Assembly: GCA_028455995.1 (NCBI GenBank)
Contig: JABELC010000006.1
Span: 496,001-560,000 of the forward strand
Source of the DNA: Scleromitrula shiraiana
Taxonomy: Eukaryota > Ascomycota > Leotiomycetes > Helotiales > Sclerotiniaceae
Length of the DNA stretch: 64,000 nucleotides
Direction: 5' to 3'
The notes under the pieces were generated by a model. The model had not been told where the DNA came from and made no database searches. It worked only from the letters and a program-made list of their open reading frames with translations. This document shows, one piece after another, positions 10,901 to 26,404 of the stretch. Numbering within the stretch: position 1 is the stretch's first letter; the number at the start of each line of letters is the position of its first letter. A program made the translations under genes and the position numbers.

Positions 10901-12394
10901 ATTTCAAAATAAATAAAAATATTATATAAATTAAAAAAAAACAATTATATATTTATAGAATTTATATTAAATAATATTTATAATAATATATTCAAATAAA
11001 ATATTTATTAGTTTTATAAAGAAAATATTAATGAAATTTTAATATTTTAATAATAATTTAAGTAAAATATATATTTTATTATAATTTAATTTACTTTTTT
11101 ATGTATTTATCAATATTTTTATCTAAAATTTTATTTAACTTAAAAATTTAAAAATAATTATTCAAAAATTTATAGAATTTAAAATCTAATTAAATTTTAA
11201 TATCTTTATAAAAAATTATATTTTTTAAAATGTTTTAATATAAATCTATAATAATAGTTTTTTAATTTATATAAACATTATTTAATAAATAGTTTAATAG
11301 AAATTATTTTATTTAAATATCTTTTTATTAATAATAAAACAATATTAAAAAAATTAATAAAATATATATTTTAATTAATTTATTAAAATTAATCGTTTTT
11401 TTAAAAATGAAGATAATAAATGGTTTGTTTATAATATTTTATAAAAAATAAAATATTATTATATAATATTAATTAATTATAATTTTCATAAATTTAAATT
11501 ATAATAAATAAATTATAAACTTATTTTTATTAAAATTCTTTATAATATTAATTTCAAAAATTAAGTTTTTATTTTTATTTTTATTATTTAAACTTTTGAT
11601 ATTTAAAATTTTATTATTTAAATCTAAATCTTTGAATATATTATTTTTTATTTTTAATAATAAATAAATAAAAATTTTATTTATAATATGTTTTATTATA
11701 AATACAAATTTAATTATTTTGATTTAAAAAATCGCGTTGATTTTATATAAATAAAATAAAACTATTAAAATTTAAAAAGAAAATTAAGGTTTTTTTTAAA
11801 ACTTTATATATATATAATAATAAAATAAAAAATAAACAATATTATAAATATAAAAAAAAAATCAAAGTTATATTATTATTAATATAATATATATATAAAT
11901 TATATAATTATAATTATAATATATTTAAAACAACATTAATATTAAATTTAATAAAAAAAATAAAAAAAATTTAAAATAAAATCTTTTAAATATTTTAATA
12001 ATAAAATAAATTATGATAATTCAAATTATATTATTAAAAAACGATTTTTTATTATTATTTAATAAAAAATATTAAAATTCAAAAAAACTAAAAATATACT
12101 AATTATTATAATATATAATCAAAATATAAATAAAGATCTTTATCCAATATTTAAAATTAAAAAAAAAGTATAATATATATAATTTTAATTTGATATTATA
12201 AAATTATAAAATAATAAATTAAATAAACTATTTAATAATAAAATATTATATATAAAAAATCTTAAGATATTAAATTTTAAATTCAAAATATTTTTCAAAT
12301 TATTTATAAAATAAATTACTATATTTAAATTAAATAAAGACTTTTAATATTGATTTATATTAAATTCTTTTTTTCTTGATTTTTTTTAAAATAT
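7977..12394 (-). mobile_element. truncated Ty3/Gypsy element, family B copy 1
   Basis: The left LTR (7977-8108) starts TATCAAAATGATAAAGTTATTG and aligns with the LTR of the complete copy at 20,008. Homology to that copy then runs, with indels, to about 12,390, corresponding to about 25,037 in the complete copy. The rest of the element, including the second LTR, is missing because a family A LTR begins at 12,395. A ~370-bp segment holding the reverse transcriptase core (23,265-23,630 in the complete copy) is absent near 11,000. The sense strand is taken as minus by analogy. All coding frames are destroyed. Includes a TTTTATATA-type tandem run at 8,255-8,345. Confidence 0.75.
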
Positions 12395-12503
12395 TATCTA
12401 TATAATCAACATATAACTTTATATTACATACCTATTAAAAGATATATATTCTTAATAATGTATAATATCTTTTTTGATCTTTTTAAATATAATAATATAA
12501 TAT
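12395..12503 (+). repeat. left part of a family A LTR split by the nested insertion
   Basis: It begins TATCTATATAATCAAC, as the copy at 7277 does. After 109 bp it is interrupted by the element at 12,504. The last five bases (12,499-12,503, AATAT) are repeated at 26,953-26,957, after which the LTR resumes. The parts add to about 160 bp, the full LTR length. Confidence 0.75.
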
Positions 12504-12665
12504 TATTTGTATGACTCCGGGAGTATAGAATTATATAATATAGGTACTTTATCATATTATATTAATATATTCAAGGAATTCAAAAAAAATATTATATATC
12601 ATCAAAAGTATATATCTTTTTAACAAACATATAATATAAAATTATATATTTTGATTATATAAATA
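12504..12665 (-). repeat. left LTR of the reverse family A element (162 bp)
   Basis: It starts TATTTGTATGACTCCGGGAG and ends GATTATATAAATA. The better preserved right LTR of the same element ends GACTATACAGACA. The TG..CA ends are visible once C-to-T changes are allowed for. Confidence 0.75.
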
Positions 12666-15600
12666 TTAATAACTTTTTGAAAATCTAATATTATATATAT
12701 AAAAAATTGAATTTTATAAAAACTATATATTATTTATATAAAATAAAAATAAAATAAACCTTTTTTAACTTTTTATTTTTTTTAAATCTTTATAATTTAT
12801 TTATATATAATATAATATTTTAATATTAAATTAAAATAAATATTATTTAGATTATATATTATTATTATTTTATATTATTATTATTTTTCATATTGTATAT
12901 TTTATTATTTTATTTTATAATAATTATATATAAATTAAATAAATAATATTGATTATTATTTAGTTATTTTTTGAAAAAAAAATAAAAAAAAATCAAAGTC
13001 TTTTTTTATATTTAATCTATTTATTAATATTTTATTTATATTGATAAAATCTTTTAATATTAAATAAAGTCTTGCTTTTATTATTATATTTATTAGATTA
13101 TTATTGCTATTAATCTATTGTATTTTTGCGATTTTTTTATATTTATATAATTAATATAATGCTATAATATTGATTATGAATTGTTTTTTAATTATTATTT
13201 TAAATTTAATTAACAATTAAAATAAAAAATATATTTTAATACAAATAATTAATAATAAAATATAATCATTAAAAATCTTATTAATTATATTTTTAATAAT
13301 AATTGCTATATTAAAATCAAAAACCATTATATAAAATTTTAATATTAATACAATTTAAATAATATATTTATATTTGATTAAAGATTAATATATAATATCT
13401 ATATTTTTATTTTTATTTATTAATATAATAATATATTTGATTTAAAATAATGAATTAAAGTTATTAGTATATAAAATATCAAAATTAAATAATATAAATC
13501 AAAATTCTTTTATAAAGTTTTTTTTTTATTATTATATATATTTATTAAATATTTTTACATTTTTATTATTTAATGTAATATTTTATATAATTTATATTAA
13601 ATTAAATAAAATTTCAAATTAATAATAGATTACGATATAAACACTATAAACATATTATATAATATATTATTTTTTCAATATTATATTTTTTTAAAATTTA
13701 TTATATATTTTATATATATTAATATTAATATTTTTAATTTGTTTTAAATTTTTATATTAAAATTTTGGTTTATTATAATCATTAAATTTTTTAATAATAT
13801 TAAATTATTATTAAATTTAGATAAATATATTTTAATTAACTATTTTTGTTTTTTATATAAAAATTTAGTTTTTTTTAAATAATATTTTTTTTTATAAATA
13901 AATTGTTTATTAATATTAATTAGAATATTATTTATTTATATTATTACAATTTTAAATCTTGATTTTTATATATATAATAAATAAAAATTATATATCAACA
14001 TTATTATTTTAAATTTTATAATATAATAATTTAAATATATATTAAATTCATAATTTTTTATTTTTATAATTTTATATAATAATTATATTATATAAAATAT
14101 AATTTCTAATAAATATTCTATTTTTAAAATTATATATACAAAAATAAAATATATAAGTTTTAGATTTATTTATATATATGTTTAAATAATCTTATATAAA
14201 TAAGTATTAAATATATTATTATTTTTTATTATTAATATAATAATTATGATTATTAATATTAATTAATAGATTAAATATTATATAATTAAAAATTATATAA
14301 ATGTAATATATTTTTTTATATTATTAAAATTTTATATAATTAACCTTAATTTTTTATATATATTTTCTATATTTAAATATTTGAATTTATTAATCTATTT
14401 GTATTTAAAAAATTTTATTTTTATTAAAATCTTTTTTTATTTTATTATTTTAAATATATTAATTTTTATTAATCTATCTAATTCCTTTTTTTTAATTTTA
14501 TATATATTCTATTTATTTTGTTTTTATTATATTTAATTTATTTCATAAAAAAAATCAATTTATTAATGAAAAAGCTTTAATTAAATATATAATATATTTA
14601 TCATTTAACAATATTATAATATTTAATAATATTTTTTTGAAATCCTTATTTTTTATATATAATTTAGATTATATTTTTTATTATATATTTTATTAAATAT
14701 ATTGATAAAATTAAATTATTATTAATAATAGAATATTAAGACTTTGATTTTTTTTAATTTATTATATTTATAAATTATTAATTTAGATGATTTTAATATT
14801 ATTGCTTTTAATATTTCTGGAATAATTAATTGATTATTATTATGATTTATAAATATAAATAATATATAATTTTTTATATATATTATTAATAATATTAATA
14901 ATAAATTAATAAATTTTTTATAATATAAGTAAATTGATATTAATTATATTATTATAATATAATTATTTATATTAATTTTATAATTTTTGTTTTTTATTAA
15001 TTCAAAAATATAAAAATTTATTTATTTTTCTTTTTTTGTTTTAATAATTTTTTTATATATTAAAATTTCTAAATATATTTTTAGATTATATATTATATAT
15101 ATAAATAATCTATTTTATTTTTATAATATATTTTTTATTAATTGAATTATTTTATATTTATAAATTTTATTATTTGTTTTTTATAATTAATTATTTAATT
15201 AAGAATAGTTTTTGTTAATGGATCCGATTTTTCTATATATGTAAATATATTCAATATTGAAGATATTGGGATTAGTTTATTAAAGTTTATTAAATTATTT
15301 ATAGTTTTTATTATTATTTATAATATTTATTTTTTTATAAAGTTAGATTATTATAATTCATTTTATAAACTTTTATATATTTATTATATAATTTTATAAT
15401 ATTATTTGATTTTATTAATTAATTAATAAAATTTTATAAAAATTATTTTTATTTTAATTATTACAATGTTTATATATTTATTAAGTTTTTTTATAATAAA
15501 TTGTATATTTATATTAATAATAATATAATCTAAAAATTTTATATAAATATCAATCTATTTAAATCAAATTATATTTCAATAATATTTGATTAATAAATTA

Positions 15601-17579
15601 TTTAAAAATATTGTTATTTAATATTTTATTATTTTATTAAATATATACAATACCATTTTTTTATTAATATATATAATATTAATTATAATTATATAGTTGA
15701 ATTGAATATCATTATTTTTATTATTATTAATCTTAAATTTAAATCTTTTTAATGATTTATTATATATTTAATATTGATTATAATATTTTATTAATCTATC
15801 GATCTTGTTTTTATTTATATTATTATAATTAGTTTATTTAAATATATTATATAATCTATAAATAATTGGATAATTAAAATATTTATATAAATATTATAAT
15901 TTTATTTTTATAAAATAATAAATATTATTTAAAATTATTAATTATATAAATATATTATAATTATATTTTTATGATAAAAAATTTTAATTATATTTTTATA
16001 TAATAAAAAAATATTTATTAGTTTTATTGCAAATAATCTAATTTTTAATATTATTAAAAAACATATCGAATTTGTTTATATTTATTAAATAAAATAAAAA
16101 TGGTATATTTATATAAATAATATAAATTTTAATTTATTTAATTAATAGTTCGATTTTATATAATTTAATAAATTTTTCAATATTTTTTTTTCTAAATATA
16201 ATCTTTACAATTTTTATTTTATTATAATTAATAGTTAAATTGATTAATTTCTATAACGTTTTAAATTATTATTTGTTAATAATTAATATTATTATTGTTT
16301 TTATATTAATTATAATGCTTTAAAACTTATCGAAATTATATTTACTATTTATAAAAAATATTTTAAAATTATATATGATTTATTTTGATATTGAATTTTT
16401 ATTAGTTTAATTATTTTCAAATAGTTTTTTATATATTTAAATATTTTTTTATAAATTTAGTAATTATTTATAAATTATTAATTAAACTATTTAATATATA
16501 ATATATCTTTAATATAATTTTATTTAAATATTTTATTTTTATACAAAATATTTTATAAATCTTTTTAATATCTTTTTTTTTTATTTCTTATTTTTTTTAT
16601 AATATATTAAAAACTATTTATATATATAATTATTATTGTTTTTAATAATTTTTTTTATATTTCTTTTGAACTTTTTTTTGATTTAATTTTAAATAGTTTA
16701 TAAAAAAACAGTTTTTTTTTATATATTTAATATTATTTTTTATAATTTAATTTAAAATTATTTTTATTATATTGATTTCAAATATTAAATCATAATTCGA
16801 ATTAATCTTGATAATTATTATGTTTCTTTTGATTATTATAATTATTTATTTTATTATATCTACTATAATTCAAATTTTAATTTTAATTTTATAGATTATC
16901 TATAACTCTTTTTTTAATATAATATATATTAATATTATTATTTCATAATTTATTATAGATCTAAATTGTTTTTTTAATTTTTTAAATAAAATTAAAAATA
17001 TTTATAATTAATTAATAATATATATTTAAATATGTTATTTGATTTATTAATATAATAAAATTATTTTTTTATATAACTATAATTGATTTTTTATATTATT
17101 TAATAAAGTTTTATATAATCGCTTTATTTTTATAAAAAATAATTTTAAATATTGTTTAAATTTTTTTTTAGATTTTTTATTATTAATTTTATTTATTTAT
17201 TTATTTATTATATTATAATAATATAATTTTTTTTAATATTATATTTTAAATTTTACAATTAGATTCTTTATTTTTTATAAAAATATAATTAAATTTAATA
17301 TATAATACTTAAACGTTTTATTTTTGAATATGGTTAAAAATGCTATTATTATAAATTTGTTTAAAATGTTTGTATACTATAAAATTAATATATAATTAAA
17401 ATCATTATTTTTATTATCAAATTTTATTATATTATTATATATTTTATTTAAATTAATCTAATATTAGGCTTTGGATATATAATATTAATAACTTTTTTTT
17501 AATGATATTTTAGATTTTTATATTTGTTTTTATATATATATACTTTTTTGTTTCTTTATTTTTTTTTTAACTTTTGTTT

Positions 17580-17990
17580 ATATTGAAAATTATGGTTATT
17601 TTGGATATAATTATTTTAATCATTTTAAAATGTGTGGTAATTTTGATTAAATTGATTTTAATTAGGTTGAATCTGATCAGGCTGAATTTGATTAGGTTGA
17701 TTTTGATTAAATTGAAATATATGATTATTTTGATTATAGTAATTTCTATTATAATTATTTATATTATAATAATTTCAATTAAATTGATTTTGATTAGATT
17801 AATTTAGACTAGATTGATTCTAATTAAAGTGGCTTTAATTAAATTAAGATATATGATTATTTTGATTATAATAATTTTGATTATAATTATTTTTATTATA
17901 ATTAGTTTTATTATAATCATTTTTATTATAATTATTTTTATTATAATTATTTTTATTTTAATGATTTTGATTATTATATAATATATAGTT
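17580..17990 (-). pseudogene. decayed low-complexity gag-like tract (reverse family A element)
   Basis: A run of 15-bp-like units related to TTTTGATTATAATCA. On the minus strand it reads as a repeating D-Y-N-Q-N type peptide; on the + strand it reads only as I and L runs. Equivalent tracts occur at 28,523-28,880 and 30,885-31,045 in + orientation. In each copy the tract is on the gag side of the element. Original codons are altered by RIP, so residues are approximate. Confidence 0.5.
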
Positions 17991-20007
17991 ATTAAATAAA
18001 GTTATATATTAGATAATATAGTTTATTAAATTATATATTATTATTATTAGGATAGTTTTAAATAAATATTTAAAATTAATTTTTATTATAAATTAGATGT
18101 TTTTTAATAATTTATTGAAATATTTTAAAAAGTTGATTGTTATTTGTATGATTGGGGTATTTTATTTAATTTGCTTTTTTTTTAATTTGTTTTTTTATAT
18201 TTTTTTTTAATCTTATTTTTGTTTTAGATTTTTTATTATTATTTTTATATTATTAGATTTGAGTTTTATTAATTGATTTTTATAGATCTTTTTTAAATAA
18301 ACTTTAATTTATTTAAAGTATGATTTTATATATATTATATTTTATAATATATAAATTATTAATATAGATATATTAATATAAATATTATTTTTTTATAATG
18401 CTTTTTTTATTATTATTAAATATTCTTTATTCAATATTTAAAACATCTTTATTTTTATATCTTTAAATACTTTTTTAAAATTTACTTATAAATCTATATT
18501 AATAAAAATCTTTAAATTATTAATTATATATTTATTAGATTTATATTTTAAATAATAGTTTATTATATATAAATCTTTTATATTATTTTTTTTAAATTTA
18601 TTAATAAAATTTAAATTGTTTAAAAATAATTTATTAAATAATGTTTTTTAATATTTTTTGTTTTATTTAGACTTAAAGTTTTAATTATATTTAAGATTAT
18701 ATATATTATTATTTTTTTATTATTGTTTTTTTTTAAAATTAAATATGAATTTTTTAAAAATGTTGTTTATTATGTTTTTGAATAAAAAAATTTTTATTTA
18801 TATTTATAATATTAGGATTTATATTTGTTTAAATATTTTTTATTGATATTGTTTTTATAATGGATTTATGCATATTAGACTTTTATTAAGATTTTTTGAT
18901 AATATTTTTAATATTAATTGAGATTTTTTGATTTAATTAGAGATTTGTTTTGATTGTCAAGATATTAATAGAAATTCTAGATTTTAAATGTTTATACTTA
19001 ATAAATTACTTTTTTTTATAGTTATTTAAAGTTTATATTTATATTTATGTTTTTTAATTTTCTTTTTTTTTGTGCTATTTCTATTCGTTATATTGCTTAT
19101 AATATTATAATATAAAACAAAAAGATACTTTTAATAATATTTTATATCTATTTATTAAATAATATAGTAATTATTATTAAATTTATTTTTATTTAGTTTT
19201 TTTGTTATTATTAAACAAATATTTAATATCAAATTAAAGATTTAGGTTAATAAAATTTTAGGCTAAATATAATTACTCTAGTTTATAGAATAAATCTAAT
19301 ATTAAATTAAAATTTGTTTTAATAAGGTTTTTAAATTGGATATAATTATTTTGGTTTATAAAATGAATATATAATAAACAAATTTGTTATAAAATAAAAA
19401 AATATAGAGTAATAATAAAAAAATATAAAAATATAAAGATAGGGATCATTAAAAGTTTTTATAAAAGTTTCTAAATAAGGATTTTTATATAAATAATTTT
19501 ATTATTATCTTTATAGTTAGAATAAAATAATTGTTATTATTAATATTTTTATTTATTGAAATATTTTCTTTAAATAGTATAATATATATTTAAATAATAT
19601 AATATAATTTATATTTTTATCGTTATTTTATTTATAATAGATATTTAGATTTTATAATTTTAAATTCAATTTAAAAACTATTTAATCTATAATAAACATT
19701 TAAGTTTTATAATATCTAAATTAAAATTAAAAATCACTACTTTTATAATAAATATTTAAATATTATAAAGTTCAATTTTTTTTTATTAAAAATTAAATAA
19801 TCTATAAATCTTTCTATTATCAAAGATTATAAAAAGTTTTTTATCAATAATAAATAAAAATATTTAAAATTTATTAAAATTAATATTATATATAAAATAA
19901 AAACCTTAATTTATAATACATACATTAATTAATATTTATATGACTCCAAAAGTATAGAACTATACAATATAAATACTCTATTATATTACATTAATATATT
20001 TAAAAAG

Positions 20008-20137
20008 TGTCAAGGTAGTAAAGTTGTTGATTCATAAAGAACTAAGTCTAAGCTAGTTAAAAAAAGCCGATTATATAAAAATAGTTTCGGCCTTATAGCT
20101 TAAAACCATACTTGTATAGAACTTTAAAATTATGATA
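20008..20137 (-). repeat. left LTR of family B element (3' LTR in sense orientation)
   Basis: 130 bp beginning TGTCAAGGTAGTAAAG. It aligns without gaps to 26,731-26,860, with roughly 30 differences, all of them C/T or G/A. Confidence 0.88.
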
Positions 20138-23100
20138 ATTGCCATCTTTAAATTATATACTTTAGCTAATTAAAAACAAATAAACAAAATAATAGTGTTT
20201 TAAAAACTAAATTTAAATAAAATAATTTTTAAATAAAAAAAAAATAAATAAAAATAAATATTAATATTGTTTTTATAATAATATTATATTATTATTATAC
20301 ATTTTTATATATTTTTATATATTTTTCTATAATTCTATATATTTTTATATATTTTTATATATTTTAATTTAATTCTAATATAATTTATATACTATATTTT
20401 ATTATAAAATTTTATTTATAAAATAATTGTTTTTAATATTTTTTAATTATATTTATTAAATAAAAAAAATTATATTTTATATAATATTTATATTAACCCA
20501 AAACTGAACTATTTATTAAACACAAATTTTTATAATAATTTAAAATTAAATAATTATATATATTTTTTATTTTAGCTTTTAAAAACTTTTATTTTATAAA
20601 CTAAATTAATCTATATTTTAATATATTTTTAAATTGTTTATAGAAATTATATAATTAGTTTTTATATCTTTATATATAGTTTTTTTAAATAGATATTAAA
20701 TTATAATTTCTTTATTAAACTTTAAAAAAATATATTTCATTTTTTAATTTTTTAATATTCAATATTTTTTTAAATTTTTATTTAATATAATTATTTATTA
20801 TATTATTGTTTTTTAAAAAAACATTATTATTTTTATATCTAGAATTAAAAGATTTATTAATAATAAATTGTTTAAAAAAAAAGTTTGTTAAAATTAATAT
20901 AAAAAATAATATATAGAAAATTAGAAATATTTAGAATTTTTTTAATAATTTTAATTAATATATATTAAAGTAAATTATTAATATTTTGTATAAATAATAT
21001 TTATTATTAAATTTAATTATTAAACAAATAATTTAAATATTCTTTATATTTAAAAAAATTATATTCTTTATTTTATATTTTGAATAATTAATTTTCTAAT
21101 AATTAATATATTTAAATTAAATTTTATATATTAATATTAAAAATTTTTGTAAAAAATCAATAATCTTTTAAAAATATATTATTAATATATTTATAAATAA
21201 ATATTTTTTTTTTATATTATAAATATTGATGATAAAGAAAAAAAAAGCTTTATCTCTAATCTAGAATTGAATTTATAATTTGCAAAAAATAATGATATTA
21301 AAATTGATTTAGATATAATATTATTTAAAGTAAATTCAATTAATAATAATTAATTAATTTAATCATTTTATAAAAAAACAATAAAATTATATAAATATAT
21401 TTTTATTGTTTAATTTAAATTTTTTAATTGATTATTTATTTATAAATAAAATATAAAATTAAATAATAAAATTATATTTAATTATTTATATAATTATTTT
21501 TAGAATATTAATATAAATTAGATTTCTTGATTGTTTATTATAATATTAAAAATATTATATAAATTTTAAATTCAAAAAATAAAAATATTTATTAAATCTA
21601 TAATATCTAAAAAGATAATAAAGATAAAATAATATATTTTAGTTAAATGATTAATAATTATTAAAATGTATTTATATGATATGTTATAATATTGATATTT
21701 TAATAAAGATATAATATAGTTAATAATGATATTTGATTAAATATAATAAAGTATTTTTAAAGAATATAATAAATTTTAGAGGGTTGAATATAAAGTTTTT
21801 AAATATAAATAAGTATAATAATTTTTTATAAAATGTACAATATTTTATATTAAACTTTTTTAAATATATAAATATTGAATTATTTTAATATATTTTATAT
21901 AATTTAAATAATTTATTAATAAAATAAAATAATTATAATAAAAGATTTATATTATTATCTTTTTATTTAAAAAAATAAATAATCATTTTTTATAATAAAT
22001 CTTTTTTTTTTATATAAAATAAATTGTAAATAAGATTGATTATAAATATTTAAATAATTTTTAAGACTATATTTATAATTTTTTTAATTAAACTATTTAA
22101 ATTATATATGTAATAATATTTGATTATTTATATATTTTATTAATAATTATATTAATTAAAGTTTCGATATTTAAAATGAGTTTTTTAAAATAATTCTTAA
22201 TTATATTTAGATTAAATGAATTCAAAATATATGAGTTTATTTTATTAAGCTATAATAGAATTTATTAATATTGATTTATATAGTTATTGTTTATATTTTT
22301 AAGAATTAGTTTTTTTTTAGAAAGTTGATTTAATATATTAAATTTAATTATTTTTATATTAAATTAATAATAAATATAAAAATTGAATTTATTTAAGAAT
22401 TTAGTTTATTGAATTTAATAAATATTAAATTATTTTATAATTATAAAATATTAAAAGTTTTTATAGTTTAATAAAATATTGAAATTATTTATTTATTTTA
22501 ATTTTAACTTTTATTTTTTAAGTATTTTTATTATAATTAATAATTTTTTATTATAAATATTATAATTATATTTTTATAAAAAATATTTAAATAAAAAATA
22601 AATTATTAGATATTATTCGTTATCAAATTGTTTTTATAATAATATATTTTTAAAAATTTAATCAAAAATATTAATTTTTATAATTATTTTAAGATTTAAA
22701 TTATAATATTTAAATATTAAAATAAAAATAAATAATGTTTTTAATTTTTTAAATGCTTTTTAGTATTTTAAAGATTAATATTAAAAAATGTTTTTTTATA
22801 ATAAATTTGTTAATAAATTTATTATTTTAAAATATTTTTTAATAAATTATCGATAGAAATTTATAAAATTAAAAAAGTTTTATAATTCTTTTAATCAAAT
22901 TAAAGTTTTTTAATTAATAATAACTTTAATTTTATTTAAATCTATAAAGATCTTATTATTAAATATAATCAATTTTAAATATTTTGTTTTTGTTATATTA
23001 AATTTGTATTTATCAATATTAAAATAAAGGCCCGTTTTATAAAGCTTTTTTAAGATCTTTTATATATAATTTTTATAATTATATTTATTTATAAAAAAGA

Positions 23101-23139
23101 TCAAGATATTATTGAAATAAATAAAAATAATAATATTAA

Positions 23140-23767
23140 AAAGATTAAAAAAAAAATTATTAATAAAGGCTTAAAAATAAATTAGAGCATTATATAAATT
23201 AAAAGAAATAATTATATATTTATATAATCTATATTGAATAATAAATATAATCTTTTATTTATTCTCTTTTTTTAAATAGATTTTATTAAAAATTATAAAT
23301 ATATTAAGCTTTATAAAGATTTTTATTTTATTTAATTATTTAAATATATCTTTTATTAAAAAGATTAAAAAACAGTTTTTGATTATGCCTTTATTAAAAT
23401 TACAATAATTAATATATATTTGTATATCTTTATTAAACTTTTTTATTAAAAATATTAATATTATTATAAATAATATAGATTTTTTAATAAATTTTTTTTT
23501 TATATTATTATTAATATATTTATAAATAACTTTATATTCTCTAATTATAAAAAGATAATTTTTATTATAAGGAGATTCGAAATTAAGCTTTAGATCGATA
23601 TTAGCATTTATAGCAATGTATTTGAATAAAACATTTATTAATTTTTTAAAAAAAACATTAATAAAATCTTGATATTTTAATAACAATTTAAATAAAATAT
23701 ATATTTTATTATAATCTAATTTATTCTCTATATATTTATCGATATTTTTATTTAAAATCTTATTCAA
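23140..23767 (-). pseudogene. Ty3/Gypsy reverse transcriptase remnant
   Basis: A 143-codon minus-strand frame (23,767..23,336) follows the Gypsy RT N-terminus. YQDFINVFFKKLINVL corresponds to the yxDvFskekadxLP entry motif, and NIDLKL to DHkIdL. Next comes a 'yIxxNixKkFIkkS' stretch (the usual NLkKGFIrpS), then LIKKFNKDIQIYINY for fVkKkxGxLRlcVDY, and LIKDIF for LPLIxdil. After the TAA the same frame continues as KIKIFIKLNIFIIFNKIYLKKENK-stop-KIIFIIQYRLYKYIII, matching the next RT block (KiFTKLDlrxAYnxIRixeGdeWKTAF..rYGlfEYlVM). The Trp position is a stop, as C-to-T change on the other strand would produce. The catalytic YxDD block is not resolved further left. The element is inactive. Confidence 0.87.
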
Positions 23768-26404
23768 ATTAAGAGTTTAAAAATAATTATTTAGAAATTC
23801 ATGTAATTTAAGGTTTAATTAAACTTTAGCGTTTTTATAAAAAGTAATGTTTTTTAAAATATTTTAATATAAGTTCACAATAATAATTCTTTAATTTATA
23901 TAAACATTATTTAATAAATAATTTAATATAGATTACTTTATTTAAACGTTTTTTTATTAATAATAAAACAATATTAAGAGAATTAATAAAATGCATACTT
24001 TAATTGGTTTGTTAAAAATAGTTGTTTTTTTAAAAATAAGGATAATAAGCGGTCTATTCGTAATATTTCGTAAAGAACAAAATATTATTGTATATTATTA
24101 ACTAACTATGATTTTAATAAATTTAGGTTATAATAAGTGAGTTATAGATCCATTTTTATTAAGACTCTTTATAATATTAATTTTAAAGATTAAATCCTTA
24201 TTTTTATTTTTATTATTTAAACTCTTATTATTTAAAATCTTATTATTCAAATTTAAATTTTTAAATATATTATTCTTTATTCTCAATAATAAATAAAGAA
24301 AATCTTTATTTATAATATTTTTTATTATAAATACAAATTTGATTATGATTACTTTAATATCGAAAATTATATTAATCTTATATAAATAGAGTAAAATTAT
24401 TAAAATTTAAAAAAAAAAGGCTAAGACTTTTTTTAAAATCTTTAATATATATAATAATGAAATAGAAGATAAATAATATTATAAATATAAAAAAAAATTA
24501 AATATTAAATTATTATTGGTATAATATATATATAGATTATATAATTATAATTATAGTATATTCAAAATAATATTAATATTAAATTTTATAAAAAAAAATA
24601 AAATAAATTTAAAATAAAGTCTTTTAGATATCCTAATAATAAAATGAACAATAGCAACTTAGATTATATTTTTAAAAAAAGATTCTTTATTATTATTTAA
24701 TAAAAAATATTAGAATATAAAAAGATCAAAAATATATTAATTATTATAATATACAATTAAAATATTAATAAAAGTTTTTATAAAATATTTAAAATTAAAA
24801 AAAAAATATAATATATATAATTTTGATTTAATTCTATAAAATTATAAAATAATAAATTAAATAAATTATTTAATAATAAAATATTATATATAAAAAATTT
24901 TAAAATATTTAATTTTAAATTTAAAATATTTTTTAAATTATTTATAAAATAAATTAATATATTTAAATCAAATAAAGATTTTTAATATTGATTTATATTG
25001 AAAATATCTTTTTTTTCGTTTTTTTGATCTTTTTTAAAATATAGTTTATAAATAAAGTTAATATTATAATAAATAAAATAAAAATTATAGATATTTAATA
25101 GAAATTAAGAAAAATAATATTATTTATCTAATAATACTTAAATTAATATTTTTTATGATCTTATTTAAATTTAAAATTATTATTTTAATTATAAATAATA
25201 ATATTAAATATATTATATAAATATTTTAAATTAATTTGATTAATTTTATAATCTTTATTAATGATTTTAATTAAACATTTTTTTATATAATAATTATCTT
25301 TATTATAATATATATATTTGTTTTTAATATAATAATATAGTTTTTTTTTTCTCTATAAATTTGATTTAAAAAAGATTTATTGAATTATTATAGCCTTAAT
25401 TTATTATTAAGGCCTTAAAAATTTATTTAAAAAAAATTATATTAATAATTTCAAAATATAAAATAAATTTATTTTTTTATATAAAAATGAACTTATTTTT
25501 TTAAAACTTATTAAAAAAAGTTATTTATCTTTTCAAATCGTTATTTATTAAAATAAAGATATTATTTTAAAAAAAAAATTTTAAATTATTATTAATTTTT
25601 TTTTTAAATAAATCAATTTTAATATTATTATTATAATCAAATTCAATAATATAAAAAATGAATTTAATATAGAAATTTAGCTAAATTAAATTATTTATAA
25701 TTAATTTATATAATTTAATAAAAACAATTTATCGATTATTTATAATATTGAAAAATATAAAGAAAGTTTCAAATATTATAATTATTATTTATTAAAACTA
25801 TTGAATAAAATTAATAAAGTATTTATAAACAATTAATTAAATAAATTAAAAAAAAGTAAATATTATACTATCAAAAAAAAAGATTATATAAAAGATTTTG
25901 ATTATTTTAAAATAAAAATAAAAAATATTAATAATAAATTTAGAATAAAAAAAGTTATGAAAGATTTTTTATATAATAAATTTAATATCTTTATCTTTTT
26001 TATTATTAAAAAATCTTTTCAAGTTTAAGATTAAAAAAAAAATATTATAAAAGCTTAAAATAGATTAAAGAATTATATTAAAGTTTTATTAGATTTTAAT
26101 AAATTTATTGTTTAATTTTTAATTATTTTTTTATAAAGCCATAAATTATTAATTAATTTTAAAATAAATTATATTTTAATTGTAAGAAATAATAAAAAGG
26201 ATATTAAAAAAAATTATTTATTATTATTAATAATAATAAAAACTTTAAAAATCTTTTAATAATAAAATTTTTTAATATTAAAAAATTAAAATACTTTTTC
26301 AAAACTATATAAAATAGCTATTATATCTAAAAACTGTTTTTTATCAAAGATAATTAACAAACTGTTAATATTATGCGAATTATGTATAATGATAATGGTG
26401 AAAA

